IMG/VR virus record: IMGVR_UViG_3300042445_001054
Coordinates: 1-41,790 of that record
DNA: 41,790 nt
DNA from: a virus
Reading direction: 5' to 3' (one strand)
Position numbers and translations under genes: made by a program. This document shows positions 17,103 to 24,980 of this stretch, piece after piece (positions within the stretch are counted from its first letter, which is position 1; the number at the start of each line of letters is the position of its first letter). Below the pieces are notes generated by a model, which saw only the letters and a list, made by a program, of their open reading frames with translations, was not told where the DNA came from and did no database searches.

Positions 17103-18383
17103 ATGAATAAAGAAGCAACTAATCTTGAAGATCAAATTCAAGATTCTACAACGGTAGAACAAGTTGATGTTAACATTGATGAACTATTTGGCAATCCAGG
17201 AGCTGCAAACATCATGACACCAGACGATGGTAAAGCAGAGGAAAAACCAAAAACTATGTTCAGTGCTGAAAACATTGACACTTCGTTCCTTGACAACAAA
17301 CCTGCAACAGCTCAAGAAAAAGCTCAAGCTGCAGAAGACAAAGCAGAAGTTGAAGAAACTATTGCTGAGTTAGATAGTCTTATTACTCAAAATGAAGAAG
17401 CAAGTGGTACTAAGAACGGAAGACCAAAAGTAGATAAAGATGGTCTTTATGATTTAGCTCAAAAGATGATTGAGGAAGGTACACTTATTCCTTTTGATGA
17501 TGAAAAACCATTAGAAGAATATAGTACTAAAGATTTCAGAGAATTATTTGAAGCAAACTTTCAAGAAAGAGAGAATGCAGTAAAACAAAATGTTCCTAAA
17601 GAATTTTTTAATGCTCTTCCAGAAGAACTTCAAATTGCTGCTAAGTATGTAGCTGATGGTGGTCAAGATTTAAAAGGTCTTTTTAGAACTCTTGCTCATG
17701 TAGAAGAGATTGTAGATTTAGATCCTACTAATGAACATGACCAAGAAGAGATTGCTAGACAATATCTTTGGGCTACTAACTTTGGAACTGCGGAAGAGAT
17801 TGAATCAGAAATTCAGGATTGGGCTGATATGAATAAGCTTGAACAAAAAGCTAATCAGTTTAAACCTAAGTTAGATAGAATGCAAGAAGAAATTGTTGCA
17901 AGACAACTGGCAGAGCAGGAACATAAAAAAGAACAACAGTCAAAACAAGCAAGAGCTTATACAGATAGTGTATACAATACACTTGCAGCAGGGGAAATTG
18001 CGGGAGTTAAACTTGATAAGAAAACACAAAGTGTTCTTTATTCAGGATTAGTACAACCAAACTATCCTTCTATATCTGGTAAGAATACAAACTTGTTAGG
18101 ACACTTGTTAGAAAAGTATCAGTTTGTAGAACCTAACCATGGTTTAATTGCTGAAGCACTTTGGTTACTTCAAGATCCAGAAGGATACAGAAGTAGGATA
18201 AAAGAACAAGGTTCTAAAGCTGCTGTAGAAAAAACAGTAAGAAGCTTGAAAACTGAAGAGTCTAGAAAATTATCTAGTTCTTCAACAAACACCGGTGCAG
18301 GAGAAGAAAACAGACCATCTTCAAATAAACCACAAAAAACAATACAGCGTCAGAATACAAATATATTCAGACGTACATTTTAA
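17103..18383 (+). CDS. Putative scaffolding protein
   Basis: The 426 residues are strongly acidic and low in aromatics in the first 110. Long charged helices (about 195-290) follow, and the Ser/Asn-rich tail ends in basic RQNTNIFRRTF. Acidic, helical, Cys-free proteins located between portal and major capsid genes are usually scaffolds, and a basic C-terminal tail is how many scaffolds grip the coat protein. A 90-base gap with an AAAACCAACA leader precedes it, so it may have its own strong translation signal. Confidence 0.65.
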   Translation: MNKEATNLEDQIQDSTTVEQVDVNIDELFGNPGAANIMTPDDGKAEEKPKTMFSAENIDTSFLDNKPATAQEKAQAAEDKAEVEETIAELDSLITQNEEASGTKNGRPKVDKDGLYDLAQKMIEEGTLIPFDDEKPLEEYSTKDFRELFEANFQERENAVKQNVPKEFFNALPEELQIAAKYVADGGQDLKGLFRTLAHVEEIVDLDPTNEHDQEEIARQYLWATNFGTAEEIESEIQDWADMNKLEQKANQFKPKLDRMQEEIVARQLAEQEHKKEQQSKQARAYTDSVYNTLAAGEIAGVKLDKKTQSVLYSGLVQPNYPSISGKNTNLLGHLLEKYQFVEPNHGLIAEALWLLQDPEGYRSRIKEQGSKAAVEKTVRSLKTEESRKLSSSSTNTGAGEENRPSSNKPQKTIQRQNTNIFRRTF

Positions 18384-18410
18384 TTAGTAACTAATAAATA
18401 AATATAATAA

Positions 18411-20018
18411 ATGGCAACTCCAGTTTTAAACAATGGTATATTCCTGCGTGATACTGCATACAATGCAAGTTCACACGTAGATTCTTACCACTTAGTAAAC
18501 ATGTTGAAAGATGCTCAACCAATGGATTTAGGTCCGGTTGACTTATGGGCTATGTCCCAAAAAGTTGAAATGCCTTTGTACCAAATGTCTTCTTTCGGTG
18601 GAAAGAATGTAATTATGGTAGACAATGCAAGAGGTGAATATAGATGGCAGACTCCTGTATCTATTGATCTTCCTTACATTATTGAGGACATTGAACCGGA
18701 TAATGAATTCAAAGGAATTGAGGGATCAACATTCAGAATTAAATTAAACAGACGTGAGTTTGGACATGGTGATATGTTCACATATGACAAATACAACGGT
18801 GTTGAACTTTATGTAACAGCTGAAGATATCTTACCTGTAGGTGATGGATTTATCTATACTGTACAGTTAGTAAACAATGATAACTTCAAGTTCTTGGATA
18901 ACAAGTACTTAGCTAACGGAACTAAAGTTTTCCGTAAAGGTTCTGCTCGTGGTGAATATGGTGAGAGATTCTCTGACATCCAAACTAGAGCTGGTTTCCG
19001 TGAATTCTACAATTATGTAGGAGGTGCAGAAGCTCACGTTCATTACTCTATCTCTTCTAGAGCAGATTTAATGATCAAAGGTGGTATGAATGCAGATGGT
19101 ACAGTTCCTGTAACTGAGATCTGGAGAACATTTGATACTAACTTAAATGATCCTTCAATTGCTAACCTAGATGATATGGTTAAGAAATTAGGTAAAGACA
19201 AAGTTAAAAAAGCTTTTGATAATGGTGATTTATCTAGAACTTTCTTAACTACTATGGAAGCTGCTCACTTATCTAAGATTGCTCAAGATATTGAGACTTA
19301 CTTAATGTGGGGACAAGGTGGTAGAATCAAACAAGATGGTCCAGATGATTTAAGATTGTCAGTGGGTCTTTGGAAACAGTTGGATAACTCTTTCAAAAGA
19401 ATCTACAACAAAAACAATTTTACATTGGATTTATTCCGTGGTGAGATCTACAACTTCTTCAACGGTAAAGTTGAATTCCAAGGTCCAGATCCAAAACGCT
19501 CTCTAGTTGTTCAAACTGGTATGGGTGGTATGAGAATGGTAAATGAGGCTATCAAACGTGAGGCAGTATCTTCAGGTTTATTGATCCAAGCTGCTGATAT
19601 CGGTGCTATCACTGGTAAAGGTATGGACTTAAACTTTGGATTTGCATACACTTCATATGTTATCCCATTCTTGGCTAACGTGAAATTTGTATTGAATCCT
19701 GCATTTGACAATGTTCATACAAATGATATTGAGAACCCAATCATTGATGGTTTCCCATTATCTTCTTATTCATTCATTATCTTTGATACAAATGATAACA
19801 TCTACTTATTGAAATTATCTTGGGATAATCAATTGAAATGGTGGTATCAAAATGGTACTATGGACTACATGGGAAGAACTCAAGGGTTCCAATCTTCAGG
19901 TCAGTTCAATGGATACCGTGTAATGATGTCTCAAACAATGCCTGCTATTTGGGTTAAAGATCCAACTAAAGTATTGAAAATTGTTATGAGAAACCCAATC
20001 ACTGGCGGATCATTCTAA
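18411..20018 (+). CDS. Major capsid protein
   Basis: The 535-residue protein follows portal and scaffold candidates and ends at a strong terminator. It is rich in beta strands and aromatics, with mixed alpha/beta character suited to an HK97 fold. Codon use differs from most neighbours: TTC, AAC and CGT are frequent where nearby genes prefer TTT, AAT and AGA, which points to very high expression. No N-terminal pro-region is obvious. The assignment is from order, size and codon bias. Confidence 0.78.
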   Translation: MATPVLNNGIFLRDTAYNASSHVDSYHLVNMLKDAQPMDLGPVDLWAMSQKVEMPLYQMSSFGGKNVIMVDNARGEYRWQTPVSIDLPYIIEDIEPDNEFKGIEGSTFRIKLNRREFGHGDMFTYDKYNGVELYVTAEDILPVGDGFIYTVQLVNNDNFKFLDNKYLANGTKVFRKGSARGEYGERFSDIQTRAGFREFYNYVGGAEAHVHYSISSRADLMIKGGMNADGTVPVTEIWRTFDTNLNDPSIANLDDMVKKLGKDKVKKAFDNGDLSRTFLTTMEAAHLSKIAQDIETYLMWGQGGRIKQDGPDDLRLSVGLWKQLDNSFKRIYNKNNFTLDLFRGEIYNFFNGKVEFQGPDPKRSLVVQTGMGGMRMVNEAIKREAVSSGLLIQAADIGAITGKGMDLNFGFAYTSYVIPFLANVKFVLNPAFDNVHTNDIENPIIDGFPLSSYSFIIFDTNDNIYLLKLSWDNQLKWWYQNGTMDYMGRTQGFQSSGQFNGYRVMMSQTMPAIWVKDPTKVLKIVMRNPITGGSF

Positions 20019-20028
20019 TAATACCTAG

Positions 20029-20067
20029 AATAGGTAGGGGATTAATTTCCTCTACCTATTTTTTTTA
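20029..20067 (+). terminator. Rho-independent terminator after the major capsid gene
   Basis: AATAGGTAG (20029-20037) pairs with CTACCTATT (20052-20060), further extended by GGGGA/TTCC, with an eight-base T run. It is among the strongest hairpins in the window. Confidence 0.9.
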
Positions 20068-20085
20068 ATTAATTTTACAAAAACA

Positions 20086-20095
20086 AAAACCAACA
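20086..20095 (+). promoter_or_regulatory. A-rich translation leader (AAAACCAACA)
   Basis: The ten-base string AAAACCAACA occurs just upstream of the starts at 17103 (17091-17100), 20101 (this copy) and 27227 (27215-27224). No Shine-Dalgarno is present at these genes. A-rich unstructured leaders are how strongly translated Bacteroidota genes are usually initiated. Confidence 0.4.
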
Positions 20096-20100
20096 AAACA

Positions 20101-21117
20101 ATGGAAAATTTCACAATGGTTGAGACCGGAAAAGGCTCAATTAAAAAAACAGCTATTGCTGTAAGACCTTACTTTGACAGCTCCGCTTCTAACATGGGAT
20201 TAGAAGAATATGGTATGAGCTTGTTTGATGGAGTAACACATAATGAGCAACTATCTTGTTTAGATAACAATGGTGTTGTAAGATATGTTACTGGATTAAA
20301 TGAGTTTGCTCCGGAAATCAAATTACTTCCTATAGAAGAGAAAGAAGCAAGAGTAAGAGAGATCAGAATAGCAGTTGCAGAGTTAGAGCAAGAACTTGCT
20401 GCAAATGTTATTGATATTGATGATAAAGAATTCTGGAATAAGGTTATATTATTAAAACCTAACAACTCAGAATTTTGGAATAGAATTAGTATGTCATGTG
20501 GTAATGAACCAGTATTCCTGGATCCTAAAGACCCATATGATAGAATTAAACTTTATGCAATTGAAGCTGGGGGATTCTCATTAGTTTCAAAAAGTTTAGA
20601 AGATGCTAGAGCAAAAGCTGTTCCACCAAAGTTTTACTTAGATAAAGAAGAGGAAACTGTAATGGTAAGAACAGAGTACAAAAAATTACGTAACAAAGCT
20701 CTATCTGAATTGCAAAAATTATATGACAAAAATAGTACTAAGTTATTCTACATTGCAAAAATTGTAGATATCAACAGTACACAATATAGAAAATCCACAC
20801 AAAATGATACTATCTATGAGAACATGGATAACTTCATTGCAGGTTTAGGTGGAGAATCAAACAAAGAAAGAGCTGCTAAAACATTTATGGATGTAGCTAA
20901 TATGGATATGGAAACACTAAAAATTAAATCAATTGTTAGAGATTCCGTATTTTTTAAGTATATTGTTAATAAGGCAGATGGTTATATCTATCATACTAAA
21001 ACTAACGCGTTGTTGGGTAGGAATGTATCTGATGTACTAGAGCACTTGAGAAATCCTTTAAATGAGGATATCTTAAAAGACTTAAATGCTGCTTGTGAAA
21101 AGTATTGGAACTCTTAA
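20101..21117 (+). CDS. Hypothetical structural-region protein (338 aa)
   Basis: The gene follows the capsid terminator and an A-rich leader. Residues 75-105 form a charged helix (EKEARVREIRIAVAELEQEL), followed by repeated FWN elements (DKEFWNKV, NSEFWNRI; about 110-130). The C-terminal third is helical. No family is recognised. Its position immediately after the major capsid gene makes a head-associated or minor capsid role plausible. Confidence 0.65.
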   Translation: MENFTMVETGKGSIKKTAIAVRPYFDSSASNMGLEEYGMSLFDGVTHNEQLSCLDNNGVVRYVTGLNEFAPEIKLLPIEEKEARVREIRIAVAELEQELAANVIDIDDKEFWNKVILLKPNNSEFWNRISMSCGNEPVFLDPKDPYDRIKLYAIEAGGFSLVSKSLEDARAKAVPPKFYLDKEEETVMVRTEYKKLRNKALSELQKLYDKNSTKLFYIAKIVDINSTQYRKSTQNDTIYENMDNFIAGLGGESNKERAAKTFMDVANMDMETLKIKSIVRDSVFFKYIVNKADGYIYHTKTNALLGRNVSDVLEHLRNPLNEDILKDLNAACEKYWNS

Positions 21118-21129
21118 AAATAAAATAAA

Positions 21130-21300
21130 ATGAAATCTGCAAATGTAACTGGTACTAAATCTAAGAAACTAATGGGTGTTACAAAAACTCCAACAGGTAA
21201 AGTAGGTGGTACAAACAAAGCTGTACAAGCAATTAAATCTCCAACAGGTAAAGTTGGAGGAATTTCTAAAGCACCAAAAAAAGCATCTCCTTGTAAATAA
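21130..21300 (+). CDS. Small basic repeat protein (56 aa)
   Basis: A 56-codon frame from ATG to TAA starts 12 bases after the preceding stop. It holds two copies of a ten-residue motif, TPTGKVGG and SPTGKVGG, each followed by K/S-K-A. Composition is Lys, Gly, Thr and Ser, with a single Cys next to the end (ASPCK). It is the first of a run of Lys-rich small genes. Function is unknown; DNA binding inside the capsid is possible. Confidence 0.6.
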   Translation: MKSANVTGTKSKKLMGVTKTPTGKVGGTNKAVQAIKSPTGKVGGISKAPKKASPCK

Positions 21301-21316
21301 GGGGATGTTTAATTTT
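21284..21316 (+). terminator. Possible terminator overlapping a gene end
   Basis: CATCTCC (21284-21290) pairs with GGGGATG (21301-21307) with one wobble. The stop codon lies in the loop, and a T-rich run follows. It could attenuate rather than end transcription. Confidence 0.5.
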
Positions 21317-21327
21317 ATTTTAATATT

Positions 21328-21609
21328 ATGGCAAAGAAAAAAGTAGAAGAAGCTGTTGTTGAGAAAGTAAAGACTCCAAGAGCTCCAAGAAAAAAAGTTG
21401 TAAAAAAAGTAGTTAAAAAAGTTGAAGCAACTGTAGAAGAAGTTTTACCAGTAGTTGAGAATGCTGTATATGAAACAACTAAAATTATTTCTGAACACAA
21501 AGAATTAGTTGAAGAAAAAGCTGAAGAGATTAAAGAAATAGTAATTGAATCAGTATCAACAGCTGCTAAAATTAAATCTTTTTTCAAAAACTTATTTAAA
21601 AAGAAATAG
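21328..21609 (+). CDS. Lys/Glu/Val-rich small protein (93 aa)
   Basis: The N-terminal half is Lys-rich in the style of histone H1 tails (APRKKVVKKVVKKVEATVEE). The rest is a Glu/Lys amphipathic helix, ending FFKNLFKKK. It contains no Cys or Trp. Its stop is 2 bases before the next gene. A nucleoid-like or virion-internal DNA-binding role is suggested by composition only. Confidence 0.6.
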   Translation: MAKKKVEEAVVEKVKTPRAPRKKVVKKVVKKVEATVEEVLPVVENAVYETTKIISEHKELVEEKAEEIKEIVIESVSTAAKIKSFFKNLFKKK

Positions 21610-21611
21610 TC

Positions 21612-21854
21612 ATGGCAAAAGTAAGTAAAGCAATTGCTACTCCGGTAAAGAAAGAAATGGACAGATGGGAAATTGAATCTGCATTATCTACTTTGAAGAG
21701 AGCTGATGAAATCAGAAAAGATCCTAAAATGATGATGCATGTTGCAAAGCATGCACAAGAACAAATTAAAGCACTAGGAGGAATAGTTACTTCAGGTAAA
21801 GCTCCAGCAGCAAAAACTGTAGCGAGACCAGTTAGAACTTTAAAAAGAAAATGA
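21612..21854 (+). CDS. Small basic protein (80 aa)
   Basis: The protein has a helical middle (ESALSTLKRADEIRKD, HVAKHAQEQIKAL) and a basic, Ala-rich tail ending VRTLKRK. Its stop overlaps the start of the next small gene (ATGATG), so the two are coupled. No family is recognised. Confidence 0.6.
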   Translation: MAKVSKAIATPVKKEMDRWEIESALSTLKRADEIRKDPKMMMHVAKHAQEQIKALGGIVTSGKAPAAKTVARPVRTLKRK

Positions 21855-22006
21855 TGGCAAAGCAAATGCTAAAAAGAAAAGACGGTAGTGTTTCCCAGAG
21901 AGGTCTCTGGGATAACATCCGTGCTAATGAAGGTTCTGGAAAGAAACCTACAGCAGCAATGCTAAAACAAGAGAAGAAGATTAAAGCAACTACCAAAAAG
22001 AAATAG
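21851..22006 (+). CDS. Small basic protein (51 aa)
   Basis: The frame begins in the overlapping ATGATGG, so either of two adjacent Met codons may start it, and it runs to TAG, 2 bases before the next ATG. The sequence KRKDGSVSQRGLWDNIRANEG is followed by a Lys-rich helix ending TTKKK. The coupling, composition and spacing match its neighbours in the Lys-rich cluster, which supports it as real. Confidence 0.6.
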   Translation: MMAKQMLKRKDGSVSQRGLWDNIRANEGSGKKPTAAMLKQEKKIKATTKKK

Positions 22007-22008
22007 TC

Positions 22009-22281
22009 ATGGCAAAGACACCAGCTTGGACAAGATCAGAAGGTAAAAATAAGACAGGTGGTCTTAATGCTAAAGGAGTTGCTTCTTATAGAAAAGAAAA
22101 TCCAGGAAGTAAACTTAAAATGGCTGTGACTACTAAGCCATCAAAGCTTGATCCAGATAGTAAAGACGCTAAGAGAAGAAAAAGCTTTTGTGCTAGAATG
22201 TCAGGAGTTGATGGACCTATGAAAGATGAGAAGGGAAAACCTACAAGAAAAGCATTAGCTTTAAAAAAATGGAATTGTTAA
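22009..22281 (+). CDS. DUF6321-like small basic phage protein
   Basis: The 90 residues show a pattern I recognise from many phage genomes: PAWTRSEGKNKTGGLNAKGV near the start, then a basic centre with RRKSFCARMSG, and PMKDEKGKPTRKALALKKW at the end. This is the layout of the DUF6321 family, whose function is not known. It is encoded among Lys-rich small proteins after the capsid genes, so it may be packaged in the virion. Confidence 0.7.
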   Translation: MAKTPAWTRSEGKNKTGGLNAKGVASYRKENPGSKLKMAVTTKPSKLDPDSKDAKRRKSFCARMSGVDGPMKDEKGKPTRKALALKKWNC

Positions 22282-22293
22282 AACTTATATAAT

Positions 22294-22686
22294 ATGGCAA
22301 AGTGTATGAAATGTGGTGGTGCTAAGATGCAATCTGGTGGCTCTACAATGAAAACAACAGTAGGATCTGCTAAACCAAAAGCATTAATATTTGGTATTCC
22401 TAACGGTGGTTCTACGGGACCTAATAAACAAGGGATTGATACAATGAAAAAAGGTGGTTCTAAAGTAACTGCTGTTAAACATTCATGCCCTCCAGGTACA
22501 GTTAGATCTGCTACAGGTGGATGTGTATCTGAAAGACCAAGCTTTAAAAAAGGTGGTTCTACATTTGGTATGCTATCTGTTAAAGCTGGTGTAGATAAAA
22601 ATCCTAAAGCTACTGCTGCTGATAGAATTGCTGGTGCAAAAATGAGCAAGAAAAAAATGGGTGGTGCAACTAAAAAGAAGTGTTAA
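22294..22686 (+). CDS. Lys/Gly-rich repeat protein with Cys pairs (130 aa)
   Basis: The N-terminus has CMKCGG, a potential metal-binding pair; a second pair spans SCPPGTVRSATGGC; and the C-terminus is KKKC. A short element KKGGS recurs (MKKGGSKV, FKKGGSTF), and a QSGGST segment is related. The chain is Gly/Ser/Lys-rich and probably largely disordered. No family is recognised. Confidence 0.6.
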   Translation: MAKCMKCGGAKMQSGGSTMKTTVGSAKPKALIFGIPNGGSTGPNKQGIDTMKKGGSKVTAVKHSCPPGTVRSATGGCVSERPSFKKGGSTFGMLSVKAGVDKNPKATAADRIAGAKMSKKKMGGATKKKC

Positions 22687-22706
22687 ATCTATAAAACTAA
22701 AATAAA

Positions 22707-23132
22707 ATGGCCGCAATAAAAAAAGTAGTAGCTAAAAAACCATTGACTAAAAAACAAGATGGTGGTGCTTCAAATAATGATAAAGGAATTTTAACTCCTG
22801 ATAATAGATTAAAATCTAGAAGAGTAAGAAGTGCTGATGTGAGTTCTTACGGCTCTGATGCAAGTGTGACAAGAACAAAGTTAAATGGTGATAAAGTTAC
22901 CAAAAGTTACAAAACTGAAAATGGTTTTGTACCTAATTCAAAAAAAACTAAAACGGTTACTGATAAAGAAGGTAATGTAAAATCTACAGAAACTTCACCT
23001 ATTGATGTTAATAAAGCTGCAAGAAAAACAAATAGAATTGTTAACAATATTGGTAGAAATAAAAATGATTCATGGTCAGTAATGAAAAAAGGAGGTGCTG
23101 TTAAAAAAGCAGCAGTCAAAAAGAAAAAATAA
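22707..23132 (+). CDS. Lys-rich protein (141 aa)
   Basis: The protein is basic throughout, with a Lys-rich N-terminus (KKVVAKKPLTKKQDGG), a beta-hairpin-like centre (TKLNGDKVTKSYKTENG), and the tail KKGGAVKKAAVKKKK. The KKGGA element matches the KKGGS repeats of the previous gene, so the two share a module. Stop and next start overlap by one base (TAATG). Confidence 0.6.
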   Translation: MAAIKKVVAKKPLTKKQDGGASNNDKGILTPDNRLKSRRVRSADVSSYGSDASVTRTKLNGDKVTKSYKTENGFVPNSKKTKTVTDKEGNVKSTETSPIDVNKAARKTNRIVNNIGRNKNDSWSVMKKGGAVKKAAVKKKK

Positions 23133-23278
23133 TGGCTGAGAAGAAAGATAAGAATTGGATACAAAAAGCAGTTAACCCTAAACATAAGGGTTTTTGCACT
23201 CCAATTTCTAAACCTACTTGTACACCAAAGAGAAAAGCTTTGGCTAAGACATTTAAAGCAATGGCTAAAAAGAAATAA
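23132..23278 (+). CDS. Small basic protein with NWIQKAV motif (48 aa)
   Basis: The sequence KNWIQKAVNPKHKGFC followed by a Thr/Pro/Lys segment and ALAKTFKAMAKKK resembles the short phage proteins that begin K-x-WIQ-A and end in an A-K-x-x-K helix. It starts in the TAATG overlap with the previous gene and stops 2 bases before the next, as expected for a true cluster member. Two Cys may bind a metal. Function is unknown. Confidence 0.6.
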   Translation: MAEKKDKNWIQKAVNPKHKGFCTPISKPTCTPKRKALAKTFKAMAKKK

Positions 23279-23280
23279 TT

Positions 23281-23754
23281 ATGGCAAAGAAAAAAGAACT
23301 TCCAAAAGCAATGAGTGGTGGTATCAAACCTATAATTCGTGCTGTAGCAGCAACTGGTAGAGTTGCTGGTAAATCAACTGTTAGAGGTGCTAAGGCATTT
23401 GGTAAATCTGCTACTAATACTAGTGTAAAAGATTTCTTAAAGGGTAGTGATATTAAAGCTGGTGTAAAAGGTTTTGCTAGAGGTGTGAAATCTGGAATAA
23501 AAACTGAAAAGGCTAAAGCTGCTGAAAGAGTAGTTGCTGAAAAAGCTAAAGTTGATAAAGCTAAGTTAGTATCAGAAGAAAAAAGATTGATGGATGATTT
23601 AAATGCACAAAAAACAAATAAAACAACTTCTGGTAAAAAACCAATGAGTCCTCAAATGAAAAAAAGAATTAAACAAGCAGTGGTTATTGGTACAGTTGCG
23701 ACAGCTGCAGGAATTAAATATGCCAACCGCCCAAGAAGAACTTTAAATGACTAG
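23281..23754 (+). CDS. Basic protein with C-terminal hydrophobic segment (157 aa)
   Basis: Residues 10-75 are Gly/Ala/Lys-rich (AATGRVAGKSTVRGAKAFGK, KGFARGVKSGIK). Residues 76-110 are a highly charged helix. Residues 132-146 (AVVIGTVATAAGIKY) are hydrophobic enough for a short membrane or amphipathic helix. It could be a virion-internal protein ejected with the DNA that then meets the cell membrane, but this is speculation from composition. Stop and next start are 2 bases apart. Confidence 0.55.
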   Translation: MAKKKELPKAMSGGIKPIIRAVAATGRVAGKSTVRGAKAFGKSATNTSVKDFLKGSDIKAGVKGFARGVKSGIKTEKAKAAERVVAEKAKVDKAKLVSEEKRLMDDLNAQKTNKTTSGKKPMSPQMKKRIKQAVVIGTVATAAGIKYANRPRRTLND

Positions 23755-23756
23755 TA

Positions 23757-24455
23757 ATGTTAAATAGCACTATTGAAATAAAAGTAAAACAAAGGCTGAA
23801 TAAATTAGATAGCCAAGACTATGACAACATTCAATGTTGGCAAATAGTTGAGGCATTTAATAAAGCTCAGGTAGAATGGGTGAGAAGACAGCTGCATGGA
23901 ACTAATGCTTTTAAAGAAGGAGATGAATCTAGTAACAGAAGAAAAGATGATCTTCAAAGATTACTTGTATCTGAAAACTTATCTTTAGGAAAAAGAGATT
24001 TGCATTATGTATCTTCTTTACCAGGTGATTACTTAGCTTGGAAGAGAGTAGATGTATATGCTAATAAAGAATGCTGCGATAAGAGAAAGATGGTAGTATA
24101 TTTGGCAGAAGAAGATGACTTGAGTTTACTTTTAAGAGATAAGGCTAAAGAACCAAGTTTTGAGTGGGGAGAAACATTTGCTACTCTAATGGATAATGGT
24201 GTTAAAATATATACCAATGATAAATTTGATATACCTAATGCATCACTGACTTATTATAGACAGCCGGTAAGGGTTCAGTTTTTAAACTGCTCAGACCCAT
24301 ACACCGGAGCTGCTTCTACAGCAGATGTATTATGTGAATTCAAAGATGATATTATAGAACTAATAATAGATGATGCAGTAAGTATACTAGCAGGAGATAT
24401 TGAATCAACAAATCAATATACTAGAAACTCACAATCATCAGAAAGAAATAACTAA
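23757..24455 (+). CDS. Putative head-tail connector / ring protein
   Basis: The protein has 232 residues. Residues 1-60 form an N-terminal helical part (IKVKQRLNKLDSQDYDNIQC, EAFNKAQVEWVRRQL), followed by a beta-rich middle domain (YVSSLPGDYLAWKRVDVYAN) and a C-terminal helix that ends in a polar tail. The layout (helix pair, beta sandwich, C-terminal helix) is that of head-completion or adaptor proteins, and the downstream gene at 40263 has similar architecture. Identification is by architecture and position after capsid genes; no specific family is claimed. Confidence 0.5.
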   Translation: MLNSTIEIKVKQRLNKLDSQDYDNIQCWQIVEAFNKAQVEWVRRQLHGTNAFKEGDESSNRRKDDLQRLLVSENLSLGKRDLHYVSSLPGDYLAWKRVDVYANKECCDKRKMVVYLAEEDDLSLLLRDKAKEPSFEWGETFATLMDNGVKIYTNDKFDIPNASLTYYRQPVRVQFLNCSDPYTGAASTADVLCEFKDDIIELIIDDAVSILAGDIESTNQYTRNSQSSERNN

Positions 24456-24460
24456 TAGAT

Positions 24461-24913
24461 ATGCAAAGAATGTTAAAGAGACCAGGTGCAACTAAAGCAA
24501 GTAGTGAATATGCTACTGCTCCAGCTAATGGTAATGTAGAATCCCTTACTGCAGCTTGTGTAAGTGAGTTAATGAATGCTGCAACAAGTTTCCACAAGTT
24601 ACATTTAAAAGTAACTGGTACAGGATCATTTGCTGCACACAAAGCTCTTAATGAGTTGTATGATGCTTTACCTGGACATGCTGATGATTTAGCAGAAGGT
24701 TTCCAAGGAGCTACTGAAAAATTATTATCTTATGGAGAAGCTGCTCCTAGAAAGCTAGATACTGTTGCTGACGGTATTGATTATTTAAAAGATATGTGTG
24801 ATATGGTATGTAAGTTGCAAGACAAAATGCCTTACTCAGAAATTGTAAATGATCTTGACACAATCAAATCAACTATGAATTCTGCTAAGTATAAATTACT
24901 TTTCTTAAAATAA
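24461..24913 (+). CDS. Dps/ferritin-like protein (DUF5856-type)
   Basis: The segment from residue 45 reads HKLHLKVTGTGSFAAHKALN, then ELYDALPGHADDLAEGF. The spacing matches the Dps inter-subunit iron site exactly: His48, His60 (+12), Asn64 (+16, Asp in classical Dps), Asp75 (+27), Glu79 (+31). The surroundings also follow the Dps pattern (helix, K-V-T-G turn, aromatic, A-H-x-x-x-x-E-L-Y). Helices to residue 150 complete a four-helix bundle of typical Dps size. Possible roles are a virion component or protection of DNA against Fe/H2O2. It lies 5 bases after the connector candidate. Confidence 0.7.
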   Translation: MQRMLKRPGATKASSEYATAPANGNVESLTAACVSELMNAATSFHKLHLKVTGTGSFAAHKALNELYDALPGHADDLAEGFQGATEKLLSYGEAAPRKLDTVADGIDYLKDMCDMVCKLQDKMPYSEIVNDLDTIKSTMNSAKYKLLFLK

Positions 24914-24935
24914 TTTTGATATTATAAAAACTTTT

Positions 24936-24950
24936 ACTATATTATAAATA
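24936..24950 (+). promoter_or_regulatory. AT-rich intergenic motif, putative promoter
   Basis: ACTATATTATAAATA follows CTTTT and lies 30 bases ahead of the highly expressed-looking gene at 24981. The same TTTTACTATATTAT string appears at 39670-39683. Confidence 0.3.
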
Positions 24951-24980
24951 GTGTTATTTATTAATTAAAACAAAAAAACA

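Noticed and set aside
22278-22649. Open frame of 123 codons on the - strand
   Set aside because: It is antisense to a Gly/Lys-rich gene in a tightly spaced + strand cluster. Its Pro-rich hydrophobic product is the usual antisense shadow of such repeats.
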